Assembly (NCBI RefSeq): GCF_026155325.1
Contig: NZ_JAPFPW010000002.1
Coordinates: forward strand, 186,001-250,000
Length of the DNA stretch: 64,000 nucleotides
Direction of reading: 5' to 3'
Origin: Desulfobotulus pelophilus
GTDB taxonomy: Bacteria > Desulfobacterota > Desulfobacteria > Desulfobacterales > ASO4-4
Under the pieces are notes generated by a model. That model was not told where the DNA came from and did not search any database. It worked only from the letters and a program-made list of their open reading frames with translations. Made by a program: the position numbers and the translations under genes. Below, one piece after another: positions 17,397 through 26,702 of this stretch (its first letter is position 1; every line of letters starts with the position of its first letter).

Positions 17397-18791
17397 ATGT
17401 CCCAAGCCTTTCTTGCTGTGGAAATTAGCTCAGATGGTATAAGGTCCCTTTCTTTTTTACGCGAAAAAGGGCGTCACGTCCGTATTGGTAAAACAGCGTT
17501 TCGATCTGTCGGGACCGATGAACCCCTCGCTGCAGCGGTACTTTCCGCCGTGGAAGCCGTGGCAGAGGAAAGGGGCAAGGTACATCTTTATCTTCCTGGC
17601 TGGGACTTTATGGCCCGGAATATGGTAACTCCTTTTCGGGGTACGGCCAGAATCCGTCAGGTTCTTCCCATGGAAATGGGGGCTGGTCTGGGGCTGGTCC
17701 CGGATAGCTGCGAGGTCTGTTTTGTTGAGACCCGTAAAACCGCAGGCAGTACAGAGGTGCTGGCTCTGGCGCTGGAGCACAGCCGTGCGGAAGGCGTGGC
17801 CCAGTTTCTCGGAGATGCGGGTTTTTTTGTGGAATCGGTGGATGTTTCCCATCTGGCAGCGGCAAGGGCTGTCGCTGCACAGGAAGGAATAAAAACACCG
17901 TGGTTTTTTGTGGATACCCGAGGATGCCTTGTCCTTATGGCAGGGGGCCATCCCCTTGCCATGCGCATGATCAGTGGAATGAGCCGTGGCCGTGATGTTT
18001 TTCTGCAGACATTCATGGCAGCTTTCACAGAACTTGGCTGTCTCCGATTCCGGGATCACATCCCTGAGGTTGTTTGGGTTGTGGGGCCGGGTTCGGATTC
18101 TGCCGTGTCTCTGCTGGCGGAGGGAGCGGGTATCTCCACCCGCTCTGGTCTGGAAGAGCCGCTATGGGGGAGCTGCCTGCGGGAAGATCCTGCCGGAGCC
18201 TCCATTTTTCTGGCAGCCTTAGCCGGGGCACAGGGCAAAACAGGCCTTCCGTTCCGGGAGAGGGGCTGGCGTCTGGATCAGTTTCTGTCTGTTCATGGAA
18301 AACGTCTCGGCCTGTCCGTCCTGCTGACCCTTGTGGTGGCAGTCATTGGTGGTACTCACTTTTTTATGGACATGCAGCGCCTCCGACAGCGGGACAGGGC
18401 TCTGGACATGGAAATCCGCAGGGTTTTTAGCCGCACACTTCCGGATGTAAGCCGTATTGTGGATCCTCTTCATCAGATGCGTACCCATCTGTCGGAACTG
18501 GAGAAAGCTTCCGCCTTTGCCGCAAGCGGTACGACAGACCGCAAAATGGTGGATCTTTTGAAAGAGATTGTGGACAGTGCTCCGGAGGGGGCTCCCATGA
18601 GTTTTACGCGTCTTGCCATTACGGGAGACCAGCTGACCCTGACTGGTGAAACGGATACCTACAATAATGTGGATGGCCTGAAAAACCGACTGGATGCCAG
18701 GCCCATGTTTTCCGGAGTTACCATCACCCGGGCCAGTGCGGAGCAGGAAGAAGGGCGTATCCAATTCAATCTGCGGGCTGATATACGTTGA
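17397..18791 (+). CDS. gspL: Type II secretion protein GspL (actin-like fold plus periplasmic domain)
   Basis: GspL links the cytoplasmic ATPase GspE to the membrane platform. The 464 residues comprise a cytoplasmic actin/PilM-like half (1-290), one membrane helix (about 304-323, VLLTLVVAVIGGTHFF) and a periplasmic ferredoxin-like domain preceded by a coiled coil, ending TLTGETDTYNNVDGLKNRL, which resembles PilN/GspL. The call rests on position before gspM and on this architecture. Confidence 0.85.
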   Translation: MSQAFLAVEISSDGIRSLSFLREKGRHVRIGKTAFRSVGTDEPLAAAVLSAVEAVAEERGKVHLYLPGWDFMARNMVTPFRGTARIRQVLPMEMGAGLGLVPDSCEVCFVETRKTAGSTEVLALALEHSRAEGVAQFLGDAGFFVESVDVSHLAAARAVAAQEGIKTPWFFVDTRGCLVLMAGGHPLAMRMISGMSRGRDVFLQTFMAAFTELGCLRFRDHIPEVVWVVGPGSDSAVSLLAEGAGISTRSGLEEPLWGSCLREDPAGASIFLAALAGAQGKTGLPFRERGWRLDQFLSVHGKRLGLSVLLTLVVAVIGGTHFFMDMQRLRQRDRALDMEIRRVFSRTLPDVSRIVDPLHQMRTHLSELEKASAFAASGTTDRKMVDLLKEIVDSAPEGAPMSFTRLAITGDQLTLTGETDTYNNVDGLKNRLDARPMFSGVTITRASAEQEEGRIQFNLRADIR

Positions 18792-18882
18792 CATCCGTGC
18801 CCTGTCACAGTCAGCCGGCATACCCCCAGGTCCTTTTGTGAACCAGAGAGGCAACTGGCCGTATATGGCCTGAAAGGACTCC

Positions 18883-19410
18883 ATGCTTTTTCTTTCCCGA
18901 AGAGAAAAAATGATTATTCTGGCTGCCGGTCTGATCCTTGCCGCCCTTATGGTGGATCAGCTTATTTTTTCACCCGTCAGGGCATGGCAGCAGAGACTGG
19001 ACCGCAGCATCAGTGTGAAAAGCCAAAATCTTGAAGAGCTGAGAGGGCTTGCGGAGCGTTACCGGAATCTGCAGGGCAGTGATCAGGCGGCTGTTACAGC
19101 TCTGGCCGCCCGGAGGGAGGATTTCACTTTGTTCGGCTTTTTGGAACGGGTTGCCGGAGAGACCGGGGTCAAAAGGAACATTGCTTCCATGAAACCGGGT
19201 ACAAGCGAAGACCGAATAACGGGCATGCGCTTTTCTGTGGTGGAAATACGGTTGGAAGATGTGGGTATGGTGGATGTCACCCGTTTTCTTCTGCAGCTGG
19301 AGACAGCTCCTGAGAATGTGCAGGTGCGCAGCCTGTCCATTGGCCGGAAGGGCGCAAGGGAACCGGCCACCCTTTCCGTTATTCTGCATGCGCAGACCCT
19401 TGCCGGATGA
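18883..19410 (+). CDS. gspM: Type II secretion protein GspM
   Basis: A 175-residue bitopic protein: one membrane helix at about 10-28, a coiled coil, and a small periplasmic ferredoxin-like domain (EIRLEDVGMVDVTRFLLQLE). GspM partners GspL in the assembly platform. The start follows gspL by 91 bp; gspN begins seven bases after the stop. Confidence 0.82.
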   Translation: MLFLSRREKMIILAAGLILAALMVDQLIFSPVRAWQQRLDRSISVKSQNLEELRGLAERYRNLQGSDQAAVTALAARREDFTLFGFLERVAGETGVKRNIASMKPGTSEDRITGMRFSVVEIRLEDVGMVDVTRFLLQLETAPENVQVRSLSIGRKGAREPATLSVILHAQTLAG

Positions 19411-19417
19411 GGAAAAC

Positions 19418-20293
19418 ATGATGAAACCCCTTATGGTGGCCACCGCCTGGTTTTTGTATTCTTTGGTTTGCCTGTTGTTTTTCATGTATCTGCTGTTTCC
19501 GGCAGATGCTCTGCGCCTTTTTGCCGAGGGAGAAATACAGCGGCAAACGGGAATGGAGGTCCACCTGGATGATGTTTCCCTGCGGTTTCCCATGACTCTG
19601 GTTGCCGGGCCCTGTACCATCCAGAGGAAAGAAGGGCCGGAGTTTGTCATGGAAAAAATCCGCTTCCGACCCTTTCTGACCTCTTTTCTTCTGGGAGACA
19701 TGGGAGGTTCTTTCCATGGGAAGATGCTGGAGGGAACGGTGGATGTTTCCCTGCGTATGCCGCGTGATTCTTGGCTGACATCGGAGGGGGTGCTTCTCCT
19801 GAAGGGCCTGGACCTGGCTGCACTTGTGAGTCTTGTGCCCCGGCTTCTTCCCTTTGACATCCATGGAAAGGGTTCGGCCCGCATGGTCTGGAAACCGGAC
19901 GGTGGCGGGCTGGATATCCGGGGCAGGGTGGACCTTGATGGAGGAAACATGGCATTTTTATTTCCTGCATTTCAGCCTCCTGCCCTTCGCCTTACCTCAC
20001 TGGAGCTGGAAAGTCGTGTGGAGCATGGTCAGCTTGAGGTAGCCAGTATTCTTGCCACAGGAAATTTCGGAAATCTTCATCTGAAGGGAAGCATAACCGG
20101 ATTTCCCGCGGGTTCCGCCCGCATGAGTCTGGCAGGCGGAATTCGGCCTGATCCGGTTTTTCTTCAGGAGTTGACTGCCATGGGGGGTATGGGCCCTGTT
20201 ATCAGCCGTTTTGCAGGGCAGCGGGAAATACCTCTGCGTATGGCAGGAACCCTAGAACGCCCGCAGGTAAGCCTTGCGGGTATGCGTTTTTAG
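19418..20293 (+). CDS. gspN: Type II secretion protein GspN
   Basis: A 291-residue protein with one N-terminal membrane helix (AWFLYSLVCLLFFMYLLF) followed by an AsmA-like beta repeat region (LKGLDLAALVSLVPRLLPFDIHGKGSARMVW..DIRGRVDLDGG) as in GspN of deltaproteobacteria. ATG 19418 or 19421 both follow GAGGA; the frame opening at 19259 overlaps gspM and is rejected. GspN is optional in type II systems and poorly understood. Confidence 0.82.
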   Translation: MMKPLMVATAWFLYSLVCLLFFMYLLFPADALRLFAEGEIQRQTGMEVHLDDVSLRFPMTLVAGPCTIQRKEGPEFVMEKIRFRPFLTSFLLGDMGGSFHGKMLEGTVDVSLRMPRDSWLTSEGVLLLKGLDLAALVSLVPRLLPFDIHGKGSARMVWKPDGGGLDIRGRVDLDGGNMAFLFPAFQPPALRLTSLELESRVEHGQLEVASILATGNFGNLHLKGSITGFPAGSARMSLAGGIRPDPVFLQELTAMGGMGPVISRFAGQREIPLRMAGTLERPQVSLAGMRF

Positions 20294-20300
20294 AGGCACT

Positions 20301-21170
20301 ATGGCCCGGTATCTGTTTGTATTATGGAATATCATTATGGTTCCCATCGGAGCCTTTGCTGCCGTCTCTCTGGGATACGGGCTGATCACGGAAAAGCTTC
20401 TGGAACCGGCAGAAACAGCAGCGGTTCTGTCTCCGGAAGCTACCGGAGCGGAGAAAAGAGGCCGGGCGGCGGCACCGGTAGATGGAGCTTCCTATGCCCT
20501 TATCTATGAACGGAATCTTTTTGGTACCCTGATTAAGGAGCAGGCGGAAAAAGAACAGCCGCCTGCCATTGATGTGGATGCCTTGCAGCGAACGAGTCTG
20601 AGACTCAGGCTATGGGGAACCATTGCTTCGGAAGACGCGGGTCAGGCTTTTGCCGTGATTGAGGATACAGGTAAAAAGGTCCAGGAGCTCTATGGCGTGG
20701 GAGACGCCATTCAGGATGCCACCGTCAAACTGATTCTGAGGCAGAAGGTGGTGCTGACCCGGCGGGGGCAGGATGAGGTACTGGAAATGGATGCGGAGGA
20801 GGGCCAGCGCTCTGTGGATCCGTCCATTCGATTCTCCCCGGGAGTGCAGGATTCCCATGAGGTTTCACGGGATATGATCGATGAATCCCTTCAGGATATC
20901 AACTCGCTGATGCGTCAGATACGCATCCGTCCGAATTTCGAGGATGGTCAGCCCGCCGGCCTGAGGGTGGACCGTCTGCGTTCCGATTCCATTTTCCGGC
21001 AGCTGGGTCTTGAAAACGGAGATGTGATCAAGGGCGTCAATGGCCGGGAGATCCAGTCCGTGGATGATGCCCTGACGTTTTATGACCAGCTGAGAAATGC
21101 TTCCACCGTTTCCCTTCAGGTGGAGCGGGGAGGCACACCTCAGACCCTTTCTTATACTATTAGAAATTAG
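20301..21170 (+). CDS. gspC: Type II secretion protein GspC with PDZ domain
   Basis: Inner-membrane protein that joins the platform to the secretin. The 289 residues show a membrane helix (about 5-27), a homology region (YERNLFGTL, LRLWGTIA..AFAVIED..VQELYGVGDAI) that binds GspD, and a C-terminal PDZ domain (GLRVDRLRSDSIFRQLGLENGDVIKGVNG). It is seven bases after gspN and 33 before gspD. Confidence 0.92.
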   Translation: MARYLFVLWNIIMVPIGAFAAVSLGYGLITEKLLEPAETAAVLSPEATGAEKRGRAAAPVDGASYALIYERNLFGTLIKEQAEKEQPPAIDVDALQRTSLRLRLWGTIASEDAGQAFAVIEDTGKKVQELYGVGDAIQDATVKLILRQKVVLTRRGQDEVLEMDAEEGQRSVDPSIRFSPGVQDSHEVSRDMIDESLQDINSLMRQIRIRPNFEDGQPAGLRVDRLRSDSIFRQLGLENGDVIKGVNGREIQSVDDALTFYDQLRNASTVSLQVERGGTPQTLSYTIRN

Positions 21171-21203
21171 AGGCGGCATGGCCGTCAATGGAGAACCCTG
21201 CGG

Positions 21204-23327
21204 ATGATGCTGACCCCGACACGAACTCCCGAAGTCCGATCTTTTCTGACCGCCTGTATTCTGGGGTTGCTGCTGGCACTGGCAGCCCTTCCTGCGATGG
21301 GGGCGAACCGAAATGTGAACATCGACTTCAATGATGTGGAGATTTCAGTTTTCATCAAGTACATCAGTGAGGTCACGGGGAAAAACTTTGTGATTGATAA
21401 CCGTATCCGGGGGAAAGTCACCATTGTTTCACCGGGTGCGGTTACGGTTTATGAAGCCTGGGATATTTTTGAATCCGTACTGGAAGTCCATGGTTTTGCC
21501 GCCATTCCTTCCGGTGAGGTCTACAAGGTTGTAACCCAGCCGGATGCAAGGACCAAGGCTATGCAGACAAGCTTTGGCGAGGGAGGGCTAGGGGAGAGTG
21601 ACCGCATGATTACCCAGATCATTCCCCTGCAGTATGCGGATCCGGAGGAGCTGCGACGTCTGTTTGCCCCCCTTGTGTCCAAGACCAGTGTTCTTTTATC
21701 CTATGCCTCCAGCCGTATGCTGATTGTTACGGATTCAGAATCCAATATACGCCGAATCCTTGAGATTGTCCGTTATATTGACGTGCGGGACAAGGGCCGT
21801 GAAATCCGGATGATTTCCCTGACCCATGCTGATGCCGCAGAGCTTGTAGGTACCCTTGAGGCCGTTTTTCGGCAGACCCGCAGGGAAGAGGGCAGCAGTG
21901 TAACCGAAGATGCGGTCAAATTTGTGGCGGATAAAAGAACCAATACCCTGATAATTCTTGCCAGCAAGGTGGATGTGGAGCGGGTGGAACCCCTTGTGAG
22001 ACAGCTGGACAGTGCCCTGCCCAAGGGACGGGGCCGTGTGCATGTGTACTATCTTGAAAATGCCGTGGCAGAAGATCTGGCGTCTGTGCTGCAGGCCATG
22101 GTGGGCAGGAATACCGCCGGTGGTGGCACGGGAACCAATCAGCCTGTGGTATCTGCCGATGTGACCGTGACGGCGGATTCTGCCACTAACAGCCTCGTGA
22201 TCATGGCGAATCAGGGCGATCATGCTGTGCTGGGAGATGTGATTCAGAAACTCGATATTCCCAGATCCATGGTGCTGATTGAAGCCCTGATCGTTGAGGT
22301 CAGCGTGAGCAGCACCTTTGGTCTGGGTGCGGAGTGGGCTGTAGGGGATACCTTTTCCAAAGGGGGGGCCGACGCTGCCTTTGGAGGGGGCTTTTCCGGT
22401 ACGGCCGGTAACTCCGCCTGGAGCAACAGCATAGGGCTGGCAAAGGGTGGTATGTTACCCAGCGGTTTTTCCATAGGTGTGGCCGCAGCCCCCCTTGTGC
22501 TGAAATCCGGTGGGCAGGAAATTACCTTTCCCAATCTGGGGGCCCTGATACAGGCCTATGAGTCGGACAGAAACTCCCATATTCTCGCTACTCCTCAGAT
22601 TACCACCCTGGACAACCGGGAGGCCAGCATCACTGTGGGCCGGAATATCCCCTACCTCATCAAATCGGCCACGGGCGATAATGCCTATAATAATTATGAG
22701 TACAAGGATGTGGGGGTGCAGTTGAAAATTACGCCTCAGATCAGCAAGGAAGGTCTGATACGCCTGGATATTTTTCAGGAGGTAACGCGCCTGCTGTCCA
22801 CCGCAGGAACCCTGAATGAGCTGCCCACAACCTTAAAGCGGAGCATTGATACAACGGTGCTGGTCCGGGATCGTAATACGGTGGTCATTGGCGGGCTGAT
22901 TGATGACAGCTTTTCCGAGTCCGAGTACAAGGTACCCTGTCTGGGGGATATTCCGGGTCTCCGGCTTCTGTTCAGCAGCATGGGGCGGGAACGGGAGAAA
23001 ACCAATCTTTTTGTCTTTATTACGCCCCATATCATCCGTACGGTGGAGGATGGCAACAGGGTGACTCAGGACAGGCTCGAATCCATCAGTGAGCTGTCTC
23101 CCACCACTATTCCCCTGTACGAAGAAAACCGTAAAGCTAAGGAGCTGCCCCGACCCATGGTGATGCCTTCCGACTCTCCGGGCGGAGAAGCGGCTGCAGA
23201 AGAAAAGAATGAGTCCGGTGAAGTTTCTGCCGATACTCCTGAATCAGAGCGGGTTCCTTTGTCGGAGCGTCCTGCTTCCGACCCTTCTGTTTCTGCGCCG
23301 GATGGGGAGAGCGACTTTGATGCATGA
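21204..23327 (+). CDS. gspD: Type II secretion secretin GspD
   Basis: Outer-membrane multimeric channel of the system. The 707-residue precursor has a signal peptide ending ALPAMGA, an N0 domain (VNIDFNDVEISVFIKYISEVTGKNFVIDN), three N-domain repeats and the secretin core (SHILATPQITTLDNREASITVG, VGVQLKITPQIS, TVVIGGLIDDS..VPCLGDIPGLRLLF). The tail after about 640 is acidic and Ser/Pro/Glu-rich and may bind a pilotin, of which no gene is seen here. Confidence 0.96.
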   Translation: MMLTPTRTPEVRSFLTACILGLLLALAALPAMGANRNVNIDFNDVEISVFIKYISEVTGKNFVIDNRIRGKVTIVSPGAVTVYEAWDIFESVLEVHGFAAIPSGEVYKVVTQPDARTKAMQTSFGEGGLGESDRMITQIIPLQYADPEELRRLFAPLVSKTSVLLSYASSRMLIVTDSESNIRRILEIVRYIDVRDKGREIRMISLTHADAAELVGTLEAVFRQTRREEGSSVTEDAVKFVADKRTNTLIILASKVDVERVEPLVRQLDSALPKGRGRVHVYYLENAVAEDLASVLQAMVGRNTAGGGTGTNQPVVSADVTVTADSATNSLVIMANQGDHAVLGDVIQKLDIPRSMVLIEALIVEVSVSSTFGLGAEWAVGDTFSKGGADAAFGGGFSGTAGNSAWSNSIGLAKGGMLPSGFSIGVAAAPLVLKSGGQEITFPNLGALIQAYESDRNSHILATPQITTLDNREASITVGRNIPYLIKSATGDNAYNNYEYKDVGVQLKITPQISKEGLIRLDIFQEVTRLLSTAGTLNELPTTLKRSIDTTVLVRDRNTVVIGGLIDDSFSESEYKVPCLGDIPGLRLLFSSMGREREKTNLFVFITPHIIRTVEDGNRVTQDRLESISELSPTTIPLYEENRKAKELPRPMVMPSDSPGGEAAAEEKNESGEVSADTPESERVPLSERPASDPSVSAPDGESDFDA

Positions 23328-24984
23328 GATAGTTGCGGAAAAACTGGGTCTTTCCCTTGGTTGTCGGCGGGAGCTTGTGCTTTCTATCATGAAGGAGGGT
23401 GAAGAGGGACTTGTGGAGGGGCTTATCAAGGCCCGGGCAGGGGATGAACGAAGTGTTCTGGCTGCCGTATCCGAGGCCTTTCATATTCCTCTGATGCTGG
23501 AAATAGAGCCGGGTTCCATGGATTTTGCCCGGAAGGTACCCATTCATTTTTTAAAACGTCATCTGCTTCTTCCCATGGAGGGTGAGGGCCGGGTTATCAT
23601 GCATGATCCCTTGTCCCTTGAGGCTGCGGGAGACCTCTGTCCTCTGCTGGGAACGGAGCCTCTGTCTCCGGTGCTGGCTCCCAGAGCCCGCATTCTTGCG
23701 GCCATCAATCAGGCTTATGACGAGGCCAGAGGCTCTGCGGAAGAGCTGGCCCAGAACCTGGAAGAGGAGTCCGGAGATTCCATTCTCAGCGAGATCGAGG
23801 AAGCGGCTGATCTTCTGGATGACAGCAACGATGCTCCCATTATCAAGCTTGTCAATCACATTATTGCCCAAGCTGTCAAAGCCAAGGCCTCGGATATTCA
23901 CATTGAGCCCTACCAGGACCGCTTTGTGATCCGTTATCGTATGGATGGCATGCTCTATGAGCTTATGCGTCCTGCCAAGTGGATGCAGGCACCACTTGTT
24001 TCCCGTATTAAAATTATGGCCAAGCTCAATATTGCGGAAAAACGGCTGCCTCAGGACGGGCGTCTTGAGGTGAAAATCGGGGGGCAGTCCGTGGATGTCC
24101 GTATCTCCACCGTACCCACAGCTTTTGGTGAAAGGGTGGTGCTGCGTCTTCTCAACAAAGCGGGCAACCTGCTGACCCTGTCGGATTTCGGTATGGCAGC
24201 GGATACCTACCAGACCATTCAACGGCTGATTCATCAGCCCAATGGGATTATTCTTGTAACCGGTCCCACGGGCAGCGGTAAAACGACCACCCTTTATGCG
24301 GCACTTTCGGAGATTAACCGGGAAGATCTGAATATTGTCACGATTGAGGATCCCGTGGAATATCGTATCCCCGGTATCGGTCAGATTCAGGTGAGTCCTA
24401 AAATCGGCCTGACTTTTGCCAAAGGGCTGCGCTCCATTGTCCGCCAGGATCCGGACGTCATTCTTGTGGGAGAAATCAGGGATCAGGAAACAGCAGAAAT
24501 AGCCGTGCAATCTGCCCTGACCGGTCATTTGGTTTTTTCCACCCTCCATACCAATGATTCGGCCAGTGCCATTACCCGCCTTGTGGATATTGGCATAGAG
24601 CCCTTCCTGATTGCTTCGGCTGTAAAGGCTGTCATGGCCCAGCGTCTTGTACGGATTCTCTGCCCGGAATGCAAAATTCCCTATCAGCCTTTACCGGAGG
24701 AAATCGATACTCTCGGGCCAGAAGGCGAGTGCCTGAGGAGCAGGGAGGTCTTTCAGCCGGTGGGCTGTACTGCCTGCCTGCAGACAGGATACAGGGGACG
24801 CATGAGTATTTATGAAATTATGGAGATGGACAGCACCCTGAAAAAGCTTGTTTTAAAGACATCCGATGCCAACCCCATTCAGAATGCGGCCGTACGGGCA
24901 GGGATGGTGACCTTGCGTAAGGATGGTATTCGTAAAATAGGAGAGGGGCTTACCACCATAGCAGAAGTGTTACGGGTTTCATGA
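23320..24984 (+). CDS. gspE: Type II secretion traffic ATPase GspE
   Basis: Cytoplasmic hexameric ATPase that powers pseudopilus growth. The 554 residues include the N1E GspL-binding domain, ASDIHIEPYQDRFVIRYRMDG, Walker A GPTGSGKTTTLY, the Asp box (TIEDPVEY), Walker B VILVGEIRDQETAE, the His box (GHLVFSTLHTNDSASA), and a C-terminal zinc-binding module with CPEC and CTAC pairs. ATG 23320 overlaps the gspD stop by eight bases and has GGGGAG upstream. gspF, which usually follows, is absent. Confidence 0.96.
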   Translation: MHEIVAEKLGLSLGCRRELVLSIMKEGEEGLVEGLIKARAGDERSVLAAVSEAFHIPLMLEIEPGSMDFARKVPIHFLKRHLLLPMEGEGRVIMHDPLSLEAAGDLCPLLGTEPLSPVLAPRARILAAINQAYDEARGSAEELAQNLEEESGDSILSEIEEAADLLDDSNDAPIIKLVNHIIAQAVKAKASDIHIEPYQDRFVIRYRMDGMLYELMRPAKWMQAPLVSRIKIMAKLNIAEKRLPQDGRLEVKIGGQSVDVRISTVPTAFGERVVLRLLNKAGNLLTLSDFGMAADTYQTIQRLIHQPNGIILVTGPTGSGKTTTLYAALSEINREDLNIVTIEDPVEYRIPGIGQIQVSPKIGLTFAKGLRSIVRQDPDVILVGEIRDQETAEIAVQSALTGHLVFSTLHTNDSASAITRLVDIGIEPFLIASAVKAVMAQRLVRILCPECKIPYQPLPEEIDTLGPEGECLRSREVFQPVGCTACLQTGYRGRMSIYEIMEMDSTLKKLVLKTSDANPIQNAAVRAGMVTLRKDGIRKIGEGLTTIAEVLRVS

Positions 24985-25140
24985 AGCGGCACCTGTCTCT
25001 AACGCTTGTGATTGTTGGTTGTCACTGTCTGAAGTCCGGGGGTAATTTTCATTGAGTAGGGCAGAAGGTCTGGGCCCTGTGGTCTGTTACATCATGATAC
25101 GAAGTCTGCCCCGCATTTATGGGTGGGAGAACAGGTTTGT

Positions 25141-26040
25141 ATGAAGAGATTCTTTTGGTTTTTCTGGGGAGTCTGTTTTCTGGTTTTATCCAATGTTCAT
25201 GCCGAGGAACAAAGCGGCTGCAGAGAAAGGGCCCTTTTTGACTATGGCATCAGCCGGTACGGGGCAGGCCTCTGGGATCTGGCGGCTTCGGGGCTGGATC
25301 GGTTTCTTTTTTTCTGCCCGGAAGATGAAAAAAGGGATGCAGCCGCAATCTTCATTGCCCGTTGCCTGTCACAGCAAGGCCACCATGGGGAGTCTGCGGA
25401 TCTTCTGCGCAGGGTTCACCGGGAAGGGGGGGCAGAAGCATCCCTTGCCGGGCTTCTGCTGGCTTCTCTTTATGCGGAAACGGGAGAAGCCGGCCAAGCC
25501 GTGTTATGGGCGGAAAATGTAGTGAGAACCACGGCAGACAGTGGTGAGCGGATTACGGGGCTCTGGATAGCGGGGGGGCAGTATCTGAAGGCGGGAGATC
25601 CCCATGGTGCGGCGGCAAGGTGGGATCTGCTGCCGGAAGAAGAGCGCAGACAGGCGGAAAATCTCTGGGTCGCCTGGCAGGATAAGCCGGAAGATGGAAA
25701 AAAAAATCCTGTTTTAGCAGGTATACTGGGGGTAGTTCCCGGTGGCGGTTATTTTTATACCGGCAGAAAGCAGGCCGGGACCATGGCTTTTGGCCTTACC
25801 ATTGGTATGGGAGCCGCCGCATGGGAAGCTTTTGATCAGGACCTTCCGGTTCTCGGTACCTTTCTGGCCCTTGTTACCCTGGGTTTTTACGGTGGCAGCA
25901 TGAAGGGGGGCATGGAGGAAGCCCGCATGATGAATCGGAATATGGATGCCGCCCATGAAGAAGCGGTGCTGGCTGGTAACCGGAAGGAGGAGGTTTTTTC
26001 CCTTGGTGGAGGCAGTATCCGTATATCCCTTCCTTTTTAA
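25141..26040 (+). CDS. Exported TPR-like protein of unknown function
   Basis: A 299-residue protein with a signal peptide (MKRFFWFFWGVCFLVLSNVHA). Residues 30-190 are helical with Sel1/TPR-like spacing (ARCLSQQGHHGESADLLRRVHREGG). The last third has a Gly-rich hydrophobic section, GILGVVPGGGYFYTGRKQAG, and a likely membrane helix pair. It lies 156 bp downstream of gspE but is not GspF. No specific role can be assigned. Confidence 0.7.
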   Translation: MKRFFWFFWGVCFLVLSNVHAEEQSGCRERALFDYGISRYGAGLWDLAASGLDRFLFFCPEDEKRDAAAIFIARCLSQQGHHGESADLLRRVHREGGAEASLAGLLLASLYAETGEAGQAVLWAENVVRTTADSGERITGLWIAGGQYLKAGDPHGAAARWDLLPEEERRQAENLWVAWQDKPEDGKKNPVLAGILGVVPGGGYFYTGRKQAGTMAFGLTIGMGAAAWEAFDQDLPVLGTFLALVTLGFYGGSMKGGMEEARMMNRNMDAAHEEAVLAGNRKEEVFSLGGGSIRISLPF

Positions 26041-26051
26041 CCGATGCCTTT

Positions 26052-26702
26052 CTACGGGAATCGCCGCCTCCAGTCCAGTGCTTCCCGCATCAGTGCCCCG
26101 GATGTGCAGACATTCAGTTTCTTTTTGATGGTTTCCCTGTAGCTGCCTACGGTTTTGACACTGATACCCAGAAGATCGGCAATTTCTTTTCTCTGAAACC
26201 CCTTTCCCATGAGCTGGAACACTTCCAGCTCCCTGTCCGAAAGGCTTTCCACGGGGTGGCTTGCGGGGTCGGTTTTCCGGGTTAACCGGCCCACCATGCG
26301 ACTGACCATGGTGTCACTGGCATAGATACGGCCGGAAAGCACCTGACGTATGGCCTGTATCACCGTATCGCTCATTTCGCCTTTCATAATATAACCCATG
26401 GCCCCCAGCCGGAAGGCTCTCTCCGCATAGAGGGATTCATCGTGCATGGATATGATGAGGGTTGGCAGGCCGGGTCTTGCGGTCTGGACTTCGGCAAGAA
26501 GTTCCAGGCCGCTTTTGTCTTTGAGGGTGATGTCAATGATGACCATATCCGGATCAAGACGTACCAGCTTCTGCTGGGCGGTGTCCACATCCTCTGCTTC
26601 TCCGCATACTTCCATATCTTTTTCTTCGTTGATGAGCTGGGCCAGACCTTTACGGAAAACGGGATGATCATCCACAATCAGGATGCGTGCGGTATGAGGC
26701 AT
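26052..26702 (-). CDS. LuxR/NarL-family response regulator
   Basis: A 216-residue transcription factor: receiver domain with acidic pair D11-D12, phospho-acceptor D57 (VIIDITL) and Lys near 105, then a C-terminal HTH (LSDRELEVFQLMGKGFQRKEIADLLGISVKTVGSYRETIKKKL). It overlaps by 25 bp the end of the sensor kinase gene and is clearly its partner. Its targets are not evident from the sequence. Confidence 0.93.
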   Translation of the reverse strand: MPHTARILIVDDHPVFRKGLAQLINEEKDMEVCGEAEDVDTAQQKLVRLDPDMVIIDITLKDKSGLELLAEVQTARPGLPTLIISMHDESLYAERAFRLGAMGYIMKGEMSDTVIQAIRQVLSGRIYASDTMVSRMVGRLTRKTDPASHPVESLSDRELEVFQLMGKGFQRKEIADLLGISVKTVGSYRETIKKKLNVCTSGALMREALDWRRRFP

